Source: Planctomyces sp.
GTDB lineage: Bacteria; Planctomycetota; Planctomycetia; Planctomycetales; Planctomycetaceae
Assembly: GCA_005778115.1 (NCBI GenBank)
Contig: SXKJ01000432.1
Coordinates: forward strand, 1-48,046
DNA length: 48,046 nucleotides
Direction of reading: 5' to 3'
The translations under genes were made by a program, and so were the position numbers. Below are positions 24,513-31,872 of the stretch, in pieces. Within the stretch, counting starts at the first letter, position 1. Each line of letters starts with the position of its first letter. The notes under the pieces are model-generated. The model was not told where the DNA came from and did not search any database. It saw only the letters and a list, made by a program, of their open reading frames with translations.

Positions 24513-26609
24513 ATGAGTCGCCGACACAGACACAACACCGAGAAGGTGTCGCTGTTTCCGTTTCTTGACGTGCTGGTCTGCACGATGGGATCGCTGATCT
24601 TGTTGCTGTTAGTCGCAACGAGTCGCATCCGGACTGCCGCCGTCGAGCAAGCGAAACAAGCTGCGATGCAGGAGCGGCTGAAGTCAGAAGAAATTCCGAC
24701 ACCGGTCCCGCCGCCGATCGTCGCCAACGCAGATCCGGAACCCGAAGACAACGCTACTCCGGAATGGCAAACGCGGGTCGAGCAACTCACGGGGGAGCGC
24801 GACGCGCTGCGGGATCAGCTCTCGCAGTTGAAGAACGGCCTAGCAACGGCTCAGTCGGCCGCGATGCGTACCAAGGTCAAGGCCGCGTCGACCGAGGATC
24901 GACTCAAAGAAATCCGAACACAGCAGGAAGCAGCGGCCTCCGAGCGACAACAGATGCAAGCGGAGATCGACTCGCTGCAAAGTGATTTGACCGACGCCGA
25001 ACTGCGATTGGCGAAGGCGGCCGAGCGTCAGAAGACCGCAAAGAGCAAGTTTGCGTTTCTCCCATTCGATGGCCGGACCGGCACGACCAAGCGGCCCATC
25101 CTCATCGAATGCACTCAGGATTACATTCGGTTTCTCCCGGAAGACGTCCGGTTGACTCCGGCGGACCTCAATGGTTTCACGTCCGGCTTCAATCCGTTGC
25201 TGATCGCGTCTCGCGAGCTCGTCTACTATTGGAAAGCTTACGAACGAGTTCACTCGGCCGACGCCGACCCAGCCAAAGAATCCGAGGCGTTCGAGTCAGA
25301 GTTGGCTGCACTCAACGATCGAGAGCGCGAGCCGTATGTGTTGTTGCTGGTTCGTCCAAATGGAGCCGTCGCGTTTCACATCGCGAAGGGCTTGCTGTCA
25401 CAGCTTAAGGTGCCACACGGCTACGAGCTCATCACCGATGACATGGAGATCGATTCGTCCAATCCCGATCCCGAAGCCAAACAAATCTGCCAGGCCGCAG
25501 TCACGCAGGTTTTGGCCGAACGCGACAAGTTGACGCTGGCTCTGGCCCGCAATCGCGACCAGCAGCGCGAACAACTTCAACTCGATCCGGAAGCTCGGAC
25601 GTTCGTGCCGAAGGAGACTGACGGTTCGGCGACCGGATTCAATCGTCCGAAATCCATACCGCGACCGTTAGGGAGCGGCTCGGAACGTCCCAGCGGGCCA
25701 CTCCCTAACGGTCGCGGCACGGATTCTCTCAGCAACACCGCGAAAAATGGCGCGTCAGAAACCGGGGGGCTGAAGCCCAATGGCGCTCGCTCTGTGAGCG
25801 GCACGGCGCTAGCCGTCGGTGATTCGCGGGAAAACGTTGATCCCGAATCACCGGTGGCTATCGCCAAACCGCTCAAAGCGAGTACCGGGGGGCTGACACC
25901 TCCCGCTCGCCAGCAGCGCGCGGGAGGATCTCAAGTCGCGCAGACTGGTCGCCCCCAACTTGACGACGAACCTTCCGAAGAGCCTCTGCCGCAGTCCAAT
26001 GCGCGACGCTACGAGAACGACGACTCGAAGCCGTTTCCTTTCAATGGCGAGCGAGCGAAGCCAGCGCCCTCTAAGGACGCCGGTCCCGCAGCCTCTGCAA
26101 ACAAATCCAACACGCCGCGTCCCAGCTCACGACCGAGCAATGATCCTCGCGCCGCCAACAACTCGACAAACGGTTCGGCCAGCAACGGCAATCTCGCGAA
26201 GATGAAGCGACGATACTTGATGCCTCGTTCCGGCATCGGACTCGAAAAAGCGATCACGATCCGCATTTCGTTCAAGCGTGTGATGATCGGCGGCGAATAC
26301 GAAATCCCTGTCGAAGCTGGCGTGAGGACCGAAAGTCTGATCGACCGCGTCTTGATCGCGATGGACCGTGTGCAGTCCGGCTGGCCGAGTGCCGGCGAAG
26401 GATATCACTGGGTGCCGACGATCAAGTACGAGGTGATCCCCGGTGGCGAACAGACTCATCAGCGATTGAACTCCGCGCTCTTTGATCTCGGCCTTCAGTC
26501 GAATGTGGAGTACCTCGACTCCGATCCCGACGTGGGGCAGGCTGCCAGCCAGCCTCGTCAGAAGCGGCAGGCTGGCAGCCTGCCCTATGGCGGCGGAGGT
26601 GCGCGATGA
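24513..26609 (+). CDS. ExbD/MotB-like proton-motor subunit 1, with large periplasmic region
   Basis: A 698-residue single-pass protein. The N-terminus MSRRHRHNTEKVSLFPFLDV leads into one membrane helix (about 14-38) with Asp19 at its cytoplasmic edge. This is the ExbD/TolR/MotB layout, where such an Asp carries protons. After it come a Pro-rich linker, a coiled coil (about 80-180), an alpha/beta domain (about 190-345, with PILIECTQDYIRFLP and YVLLLVRPNGAVAFHIAKGL), a low-complexity stretch (about 370-565) and a second globular domain (about 566-670). GGAG lies 8 bases before the ATG. The end overlaps the next gene by ATGA. The low-complexity part and C-terminus contain palindromic repeats inserted in frame. 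Function is inferred from topology and neighbours. Confidence 0.75.
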   Translation: MSRRHRHNTEKVSLFPFLDVLVCTMGSLILLLLVATSRIRTAAVEQAKQAAMQERLKSEEIPTPVPPPIVANADPEPEDNATPEWQTRVEQLTGERDALRDQLSQLKNGLATAQSAAMRTKVKAASTEDRLKEIRTQQEAAASERQQMQAEIDSLQSDLTDAELRLAKAAERQKTAKSKFAFLPFDGRTGTTKRPILIECTQDYIRFLPEDVRLTPADLNGFTSGFNPLLIASRELVYYWKAYERVHSADADPAKESEAFESELAALNDREREPYVLLLVRPNGAVAFHIAKGLLSQLKVPHGYELITDDMEIDSSNPDPEAKQICQAAVTQVLAERDKLTLALARNRDQQREQLQLDPEARTFVPKETDGSATGFNRPKSIPRPLGSGSERPSGPLPNGRGTDSLSNTAKNGASETGGLKPNGARSVSGTALAVGDSRENVDPESPVAIAKPLKASTGGLTPPARQQRAGGSQVAQTGRPQLDDEPSEEPLPQSNARRYENDDSKPFPFNGERAKPAPSKDAGPAASANKSNTPRPSSRPSNDPRAANNSTNGSASNGNLAKMKRRYLMPRSGIGLEKAITIRISFKRVMIGGEYEIPVEAGVRTESLIDRVLIAMDRVQSGWPSAGEGYHWVPTIKYEVIPGGEQTHQRLNSALFDLGLQSNVEYLDSDPDVGQAASQPRQKRQAGSLPYGGGGAR
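25657..25719. repeat. TACCGCGACCGTTAGGGAGC palindrome inside the motor gene
   Basis: TACCGCGACCGTTAGGGAGC (25657-25676, then GG) pairs with CCACTCCCTAACGGTCGCGG (25698-25717). It is the same element as at 30423-30489 between the sialidase and MFS genes. In frame it encodes IPRPLGSGSERPSGPLPNGR, matching the PRPSGSG end of the MFS protein. Confidence 0.85.
25763..25925. repeat. Two ACCGGGGGGCTGA-type repeat fragments inside the motor gene
   Basis: ACCGGGGGGCTGAAGCCCAA (about 25760-25779) with following GGCGCTCGCTCTGTGAGCGGC, and ACCGGGGGGCTGACACCTCC (about 25885-25904) followed by CGCTCGCC, resemble the halves of the GGGGGGCTGACGCCGCCCCG element found intact at 35690 and 38107. They encode TGGLKPNGARSVSG and TGGLTPPARQQRAGG. 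This whole stretch of the protein appears to be made of repeats. Confidence 0.6.
26533..26587. repeat. GGGGCAGGCTGCCAGCC palindrome at the 3' end of the motor gene
   Basis: GTGGGGCAGGCTGCCAGCC (26533-26551) pairs with GGCTGGCAGCCTGCCC (26571-26586). It encodes the last residues of the protein (VGQAASQPRQKRQAGSLPYG) just before the ATGA junction with the next gene, whose ribosome site GGAGG lies immediately after it. The GGGGCAGG arm recalls the repeat at 44240. Confidence 0.75.
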
Positions 26610-27661
26610 GCCGCCGCAAGCCGCGTGAAGAGATGGAATTTGGCTCCGACTCGTTTCTCGATGTCGTCGCCAATGTCGTCGGCATTCTGATCATCTTGAT
26701 GGTCCTGGCTGGAATTCGAGCCAAGACCGCGCCAGTCAACCTCGCCGAGGAAGCACCGGAAGCGACGCCGGTCGCAACAACACCGCCGGTCTTGATCGCG
26801 GCAGAGCCATTGGACGAGGAAGCCAAGGCCGCTCGTCAACGCGAACTCTCCGTGCTGCAATCGCAGTCGGATTCCTTGCAGGAAGAACTGGATCACTTAC
26901 GTCAGGCCACCGATGCCGAAGAAACGAAGTTGACGGAACTGCAATCGCAAGACGCCGTGCAGCGGAATCGTTTCACAGCACTGAAATCGAACCTCGAAGG
27001 AGAGGCCGCCGCGTTGCGGGACAAACAGCAAGAGACGGACGTGTTAGAGGCCGCGCTCCATGCCGCGCGAGTGCGGTTGAAGAAGCGAAAGGCGGAGGTC
27101 GCCGCCGCCGAGAAGCAGCCGAACCGCGTCGAGAAACTGGAACATCGCATCACTCCGGTCAGCCGAGTCATCACCGAGAACGAAACCGAGCTGCACTTTC
27201 GCTGTCAGAGCAATGTCGTCACGGCCGTGCCCATCGAAGAATTGGTGGATCGCATGAAAGCCCAGATGGAGCGGCAGCGTGAGGTCATCCTGCGACTGAA
27301 GAAATACTCCGGTTCCGTCGGTCCGGTGCGCGGCTGGAACCTCAACTATGTGATCGAGACGCAGCAACTTCTCGGCATGGTGAAAGCCAGTGTGTCGCAA
27401 TTTGAACTCCAGCCCGAACCTGACCTGACCGGTGAACGGAGCGAAGTTGCGTTGCGCCCCGATTCCGCGTTCCGCAACGAACTCCGCAAAGCCGAGCCGG
27501 GCAGCACGCTCACTTTCTGGGTCTATCCCGACAGTTTCGTTTTGTTCCGCAAACTTCAGGCTCTCGCACATCGCGAAGGCTTCACCGTCGCCGCTCGCCC
27601 GCTGCCCGAAGGGACGCCCATCATGGGTTCGCCCAACGGCAGCCGATCGGCGGCACAGTAA
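26606..27661 (+). CDS. ExbD/MotB-like proton-motor subunit 2
   Basis: A 351-residue single-pass protein. The N-terminus MSRRKPREEMEFGSDSFLDV aligns without gaps to that of subunit 1, with Asp19 in the same FLDV motif at the edge of one helix (about 17-40). A coiled coil (about 75-180) leads to a globular domain (about 185-345). This contains LHFRCQSNVVTAVPIEEL and TFWVYPDSFVLFRKLQALAH, which correspond in position and pattern to the ECTQDYIRFLP and LVRPNGAVAFHIAKGL segments of subunit 1. The two are therefore probably paralogues. The start overlaps the previous stop (ATGA), with GGAGG 8 bases upstream, so translation is coupled. No OmpA-type peptidoglycan-binding motif is seen. Its function is inferred. 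Confidence 0.75.
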   Translation: MSRRKPREEMEFGSDSFLDVVANVVGILIILMVLAGIRAKTAPVNLAEEAPEATPVATTPPVLIAAEPLDEEAKAARQRELSVLQSQSDSLQEELDHLRQATDAEETKLTELQSQDAVQRNRFTALKSNLEGEAAALRDKQQETDVLEAALHAARVRLKKRKAEVAAAEKQPNRVEKLEHRITPVSRVITENETELHFRCQSNVVTAVPIEELVDRMKAQMERQREVILRLKKYSGSVGPVRGWNLNYVIETQQLLGMVKASVSQFELQPEPDLTGERSEVALRPDSAFRNELRKAEPGSTLTFWVYPDSFVLFRKLQALAHREGFTVAARPLPEGTPIMGSPNGSRSAAQ

Positions 27662-27662
27662 C

Positions 27663-27744
27663 GTAGGTCAGCCTTTCCGGGCTGACCTGTGAGACCATCG
27701 ACCATCTATTCCGCGATTGGGTCAGGCTGGAAAGCCTGATCTAC
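27663..27744. repeat. GTAGGTCAGCC-type repeat pair inside the motor operon
   Basis: GTAGGTCAGCCTTTCCGGGC (27663-27682, then TGACCTGT) and GTCAGGCTGGAAAGCCTGAT (27721-27740, then CTAC) are two palindromic units. They fill the 101 bases between the second and third motor genes, and the second ends about 18 bases before the start of the third. Confidence 0.8.
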
Positions 27745-27762
27745 GAAAAAAGGGACTACCGC

Positions 27763-29037
27763 ATGTCGTCATTGCCGCCAACCACTCGTCGTCACGGGCT
27801 GGATTTCTCGTTCATGCTGGGAGTCGCCGCGACGGCCGGCTTCTACGCGATGGTCTTCTTCACGCCGCTGCGGAATACGATGCTCTATACCTACACGACG
27901 GAGCATGCCGTCGAGTACGTCATCGTCGCGCTCTTCTGCTGGGGCCTGATGGATGTGCTGATGAAGGTCATCGCCTTCCCGAAAGAAAGCCTCGCACTGC
28001 GGCACGAATGGCTGCCTCAGCGCAATGGCCGCGAGCCGGTGGCCAACGCACAGGTCTTGTTGGACAAAATTCGTTCGCAGCCACAATGGCTGCAAGACTC
28101 GAAGGTCGGCAGACGTCTTATCGCGGCGTTGGGCTTCGTGACCGAGAAGGGTACGGCCGACGACTATCGCGAGCATGTGCAATACCTCGCCGATCTCGAT
28201 GACGAGAACTCGCACTCCAGCTACGGCTTGATTCGCTTCGTGGCTGGCGTCTCGCCAGTGCTGGGCTTCCTGGGCACTGTAATTCACTTCGGCACGGCTC
28301 TGAGCGGCATTTCGTTCGACGACTTGGTCGAACGCCTGCCGGGCGTCGTCAGCGAGATGGGTTCCGCGTTCAATACGACAACGTGTGCCCTCGCGGCGGC
28401 GATGACGATGATGTTCGCGCTATTCGTGTGCGAACGGATCGAACGGGGCATCATCCACGCGATTGACCGCCTCATCGAACGCGAACTACTCAATCGCTTC
28501 GAGATCAAAGACCCCAGCATCCTGCCGTTCCTGTCGGTCGTGCAGTCCGCCAATCAAGAGGCGTTGGCTTCGATCGAGGCAACGCTCAAAGGCCAAATCG
28601 AAATCTGGAACCGCACGCTCGGTGCGCTGTTCCAACGCTTCGACCAACGCCAGCAGCATGAATTGCAATCTTGGCAAGCCGCATTGGATGTCCTTCAGCA
28701 GCGGCACGAGGCGTACGACAACAACCTCGAAGAGCGGCTCCATCAGTCGCTGGTCATGGTCGACGACAAGCAAGAGCAACACCTGTCGCTCATTCAGACG
28801 ACCGTCGAGAAAGCGGTGGCCGTGCGCGACGACTTCGCGGGGCTGGCCCGATCGTTGGAAACGATCGCTCGCGGCGAAGGCAAGCTGGCGGAGACTCAAG
28901 CGGTGTTGTCCGACAACCTCCGCGTGCTGCGCGAGACGCAGCAGATCGACGAGGCATTGCATGGCCTCACCGCCGCCATCCACTTGCTGACAGGCCGCCA
29001 CGGTTTTCCAGGCACGCGCGGGGTCGCGGCAGCCTGA
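27763..29037 (+). CDS. MotA/TolQ/ExbB-like proton channel protein with long cytoplasmic tail
   Basis: A 424-residue protein. Membrane helices are at about 16-34, 48-70, 153-178 and 200-222. The third and fourth carry the MotA/ExbB family pattern: SPVLGFLGTVIHFGTAL (164-180) and SEMGSAFNTTTCALAAAMTM (197-216), where the threonines line the proton path. After residue 230 comes a ~190-residue predominantly helical, charged tail (QSWQAALDVLQQRHEAYDNN and similar), likely coiled coil. The arrangement recalls ZorA of the Zorya defence system. It is the third gene of an operon after two ExbD-like genes, and together they can form a proton-driven 5:2-type rotary motor. What it drives is unknown. Confidence 0.85.
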   Translation: MSSLPPTTRRHGLDFSFMLGVAATAGFYAMVFFTPLRNTMLYTYTTEHAVEYVIVALFCWGLMDVLMKVIAFPKESLALRHEWLPQRNGREPVANAQVLLDKIRSQPQWLQDSKVGRRLIAALGFVTEKGTADDYREHVQYLADLDDENSHSSYGLIRFVAGVSPVLGFLGTVIHFGTALSGISFDDLVERLPGVVSEMGSAFNTTTCALAAAMTMMFALFVCERIERGIIHAIDRLIERELLNRFEIKDPSILPFLSVVQSANQEALASIEATLKGQIEIWNRTLGALFQRFDQRQQHELQSWQAALDVLQQRHEAYDNNLEERLHQSLVMVDDKQEQHLSLIQTTVEKAVAVRDDFAGLARSLETIARGEGKLAETQAVLSDNLRVLRETQQIDEALHGLTAAIHLLTGRHGFPGTRGVAAA

Positions 29038-29107
29038 CAGGTCGCACCGAGCCAAGAGTGATATCTATTGGGGCACAGATTGAGTTTGCGTTTCAGTCCC
29101 AAAGGGA

Positions 29108-29264
29108 CGCAACTCGAAAGCCCAGGGCGACAGCCCTGGGAAACAATCACAATCGGCGACCGTAAGGCCCAACGGGCCGTGACCTGGTTGCGGCCCGTTG
29201 GGCCTTCTCTGGGATTGTTTCGCGACTTGTCCTCAGGGCTATCGCCCTGGGCTTTCGAGTTGCG
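29108..29264. repeat. Nested palindromes after the motor operon
   Basis: CGCAACTCGAAAGCCCAGGG (29108-29127, continuing CGACAGCCCTGGG) pairs with CCTCAGGGCTATCGCCCTGG (29231-29250, continuing GCTTTCGAGTTGCG). Inside, AGGCCCAACGGGCC (29165-29178) pairs with GGCCCGTTGGGCCT (29192-29205). Each CCCAGGGCGA...CCTGGG arm is itself a small palindrome. It fills the space between the convergent channel and sialidase genes and may terminate both. Confidence 0.75.
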
Positions 29265-29334
29265 CCGCCTTACGGCTGAACCGCAGGCACAATCTTCACG
29301 CCCCATGGAATTCATGATTGCTGAGACATTTGAA

Positions 29335-30399
29335 TCAGCGACTGTCGGAAACCACCTTCGCGGGATCAAGAACGACATGCCGCACGCGCTGGCGTTTCCA
29401 GGTGTAGGTGATGTGGACTAGTCCGTCGGCGGCTTGAATGATCGCGGGGTAGCTGTATTCGCCCGGTTCGCTTTCGAGGACCAACGTGGGTTGCCAGTCC
29501 TTGCCGTCTCGTGAGACCGCGACGTTGAGCGGTGAGCGGCCTTTCGGCGTGTGGTTGTAGACGATTAAGTGTCGGCCATCTTTGAGCGTGACCGCATCGG
29601 TCCCGGCATTCGGATTCGGAAGAGAGGTTGCCGTCAGCGGTCCCCAGGTGCGGCCCAAATCGTCGGAGGCGACCTGAAATACCTTGCTTTGCTTCGTGCG
29701 TCCGACGGCCAACAACTTCTCGCCGCCAAGGAACAAGATGCTTGGTTGAATCGCGCCGATTTCTTTTCCATCGTTGACCGGGCCGCTGCGCTGCCATGTC
29801 TTGCCGAGATCGCTGGTTCGCTCGAAGTGAACTCGCCAGCCATCGTGTTCGGTGCTGGAAGCGCAGAGTAAATCGCCATTGGGAAGTTGCACCGGCTTGT
29901 TCTTCACGGGGCCGTCAATGTGCTGAGGCAATCGGCGAGGCGTTGACCACGTCGCGCCGTCATCGTCGCTGGTCATCAACATGCCCCACCAGGTGCTGGG
30001 ACTAGGGCCAACTTTGTAGAACAGCATCAGCGATCCGCGCGTCGGCTGGAACAGCACCGGATTCCAACAGGGATGACGATGCACCGAGCCATCCGGCTTC
30101 TCGTACTGCACGCCGTTGGCAACTTCGACCGGCACAGTCCAGCGGCCTTCGACTTGTCGCGTCACCCACACACCGACTTCAGGATGTTTCTCGTACTTCC
30201 CACCGAACCACGCGGCCACGAGCGATCCCTTCGTCGTTTCCGCGATGGTCGAAGCGTGACAGCTCGGAAACGGAGCAGTCTCGTAGAGGAACTCGGACTT
30301 GAGCACTCCTGGCGGCAGGGATGACTGAGCCACTGAGACCGCCGAAAGGCCGACCATGAAGCAGACTGCAAGAGACGGCGAGACGAAAAATGTTTTCAT
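29335..30399 (-). CDS. Exported sialidase/BNR-repeat family protein
   Basis: A 354-residue protein with a signal peptide (FFVSPSLAVCFMVGLSAVSVAQ, cleaved near residue 25). Three or more Asp-box-like motifs are visible (SDDDGATWSTP, TSDLGKTWQRSG, SDDLGRTWGPL, SRDGKDWQP), the mark of six-bladed sialidase propellers. GSLVAAWFGG and SYPAIIQAADGLVHITYTW match the exo-alpha-sialidase family often found in Planctomycetota. True sialidase activity is uncertain; related proteins act on other glycosides. AGGAA lies about 9 bases upstream of the ATG. The upstream MFS gene on the same strand is 54 bases away across a palindromic repeat, so a sugar release and uptake pair is plausible. Confidence 0.85.
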   Translation of the reverse strand: MKTFFVSPSLAVCFMVGLSAVSVAQSSLPPGVLKSEFLYETAPFPSCHASTIAETTKGSLVAAWFGGKYEKHPEVGVWVTRQVEGRWTVPVEVANGVQYEKPDGSVHRHPCWNPVLFQPTRGSLMLFYKVGPSPSTWWGMLMTSDDDGATWSTPRRLPQHIDGPVKNKPVQLPNGDLLCASSTEHDGWRVHFERTSDLGKTWQRSGPVNDGKEIGAIQPSILFLGGEKLLAVGRTKQSKVFQVASDDLGRTWGPLTATSLPNPNAGTDAVTLKDGRHLIVYNHTPKGRSPLNVAVSRDGKDWQPTLVLESEPGEYSYPAIIQAADGLVHITYTWKRQRVRHVVLDPAKVVSDSR

Positions 30400-30422
30400 A
30401 ATGAAGTTCCTGTGAAAATCGC

Positions 30423-30489
30423 CGTACCGCGACCGTCAGGGAGCGGCCAGCGCTCAACGCGGCAGGCCGCTCCCTGACGGTCGCGGTAC
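30423..30489. repeat. GTACCGCGACCGTCAGGGAG palindrome at the MFS 3' end
   Basis: GTACCGCGACCGTCAGGGAG (30424-30443, then CGGCC) pairs with GGCCGCTCCCTGACGGTCGC (30465-30484, then GGTAC) around a short loop. The right half lies inside the end of the MFS gene and encodes its last residues and stop codon. The same element is found in frame at 25657-25719. Confidence 0.88.
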
Positions 30490-31710
30490 TGCTTCATTCG
30501 GCCGGATCAACAACACGATCACGACGGATAACAACGCGACTCCCGCGAACACTCCGAAGATCACGTTCAGCGGTACATCGCGGTCTCGCAACGCGCCGAA
30601 GCCCCAATCGGCGAAGCCTCCGCAACTGATGCTGACGAGGTTCATGAATCCGTAACCGGTCGCTCGCAGTTCCGGCCGCACGAGCTGGCAGAGGATTGGC
30701 ATGTTGTTGCAATCGAAAAAGCCCCAGCCGAGCCCGAACAGCAACAGAAATCCGATCGCCACGCTCAGCGAGCCAGCATTGCCCACACCGAACAACGCCG
30801 GCAGGAAAAACGACATGCCAGTCGCGCTGACAAAGATGCGACCGCGGATCGACCGTCGCATCCAGCCGTCTGCCAGCCAACCGCCGACCCCGACGCCGAT
30901 CAACGAGGCGACTTGCACATACAGAACCGCCGACATCCCAGCCTTACCCTGACCGAGACCGAACTGCTCTTTGAGGATGTCGGGCATCCAATCTTTCACC
31001 ACCCAGCCCGCCATCGCCGGCAGCGTGAAATACAGCACGAGCAACACGAAACTGATGTTTCCGAACAGCTCGCGAATGGCCGTCCAAGGTGCCGGCTGCG
31101 AACGGCTGTCGGCAGATCGCGGTGGATTCCGCAGCAGCACAAAGAGTGGCAGCGCATAGACCACGCCAACAACGCCGCAGGCACTGAAGGCGAACCGCCA
31201 GCCAAAGCTTGGATTGTCCGCCACAAAGCCAGAGAAGCCACCAATGATGATCCCGGCGTAGATGCCCATCTGGTGAAAGCCAACCGCGCGCGAGCGGGTT
31301 TCGCCGAGATGAAAGTCCGTGATCAACGCCAGCGCGGCAGGAATATAGAACGCCTCGCTGATCCCCATGATCGCGCGGGCCGCAACCAGTTGCTGAAACG
31401 ATTCCACATGCCCGGTGGCCCAAGTCACGGCGGACCACACGAACAAACTCGCCGCGATCACATGCCGCCGGCTTAGTCGATCCGCCAGATAGCCGCCAAC
31501 CGGGCTGAGTAGCGCATAGACCCACTTGAATGAACCGAGCACGAACCCCCAATTCGCTTTCGTCGCGATGTCCGGGATGTCGTGCATCATCGACGACTTC
31601 ATCGCCGCCAGCATTTGCCGGTCGAGATAATTCAGCAACGCCACCGGCACCAGCAGCAGGACGACCAACCAAGCCGTGCTGACCAGCGAATGGGATCGGT
31701 TATCAGACAT
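30454..31710 (-). CDS. MFS transporter
   Basis: A 418-residue, 12-helix permease of the major facilitator superfamily. I take the ATG at 31710 (MSDNRSHSLVSTAWLVVLLL). The loop 2-3 motif appears as GGYLADRLSRRHVI near residue 77, and NYLDRQMLAAM near 27-37 is typical of the anion:cation or hexuronate-type (spinster-like) branch. A central charged loop lies near 195-210 (RNPPRSADSRSQ). The last residues, EAVPRPSGSGLPR, are encoded by a palindromic repeat, so the native C-terminus has been replaced or extended. Substrate is not deducible; the sialidase-like gene downstream suggests a sugar or sugar acid. Confidence 0.9.
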   Translation of the reverse strand: MSDNRSHSLVSTAWLVVLLLVPVALLNYLDRQMLAAMKSSMMHDIPDIATKANWGFVLGSFKWVYALLSPVGGYLADRLSRRHVIAASLFVWSAVTWATGHVESFQQLVAARAIMGISEAFYIPAALALITDFHLGETRSRAVGFHQMGIYAGIIIGGFSGFVADNPSFGWRFAFSACGVVGVVYALPLFVLLRNPPRSADSRSQPAPWTAIRELFGNISFVLLVLYFTLPAMAGWVVKDWMPDILKEQFGLGQGKAGMSAVLYVQVASLIGVGVGGWLADGWMRRSIRGRIFVSATGMSFFLPALFGVGNAGSLSVAIGFLLLFGLGWGFFDCNNMPILCQLVRPELRATGYGFMNLVSISCGGFADWGFGALRDRDVPLNVIFGVFAGVALLSVVIVLLIRPNEAVPRPSGSGLPR

Positions 31711-31747
31711 GCGACCCGATCTTTGGAGATTTGATGTTGCGGCTTTT

Positions 31748-31867
31748 GGACTGCGGTGACTTGTCACCGCTTTGGTATTGCGGCGGAGCCGCTTTTTTCA
31801 ATGTTTTGCCACGCGACCAAAAAGTCGCTTCGCGACAATGAAAAGCGGTGACAAGTCACCGCACTCC
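31748..31867. repeat. GCGGTGACTTGTCACCGC inverted-repeat pair
   Basis: GGACTGCGGTGACTTGTCAC (31748-31767, then CGCTTT) and the complementary AAAGCGGTGACAAGTCACCG (31842-31861, then CACTCC) match over 26 bases with one mismatch. Each arm is itself palindromic (GCGGTGAC/GTCACCGC). Between them lie GCGGCGGAGCCGC and AAGTCGCTTCGCGAC hairpins. The unit fills the space between the thioredoxin stop and the MFS start. Confidence 0.85.
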
Positions 31868-31872
31868 AAATA

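Noticed and set aside
24513..29037. A complete Zorya anti-phage system
   Set aside because: The channel with tail and the MotB-like partners resemble ZorAB, but no ZorC, ZorD or ZorE-type helicase, ATPase or nuclease gene lies nearby, and there are two B-like subunits in place of one.
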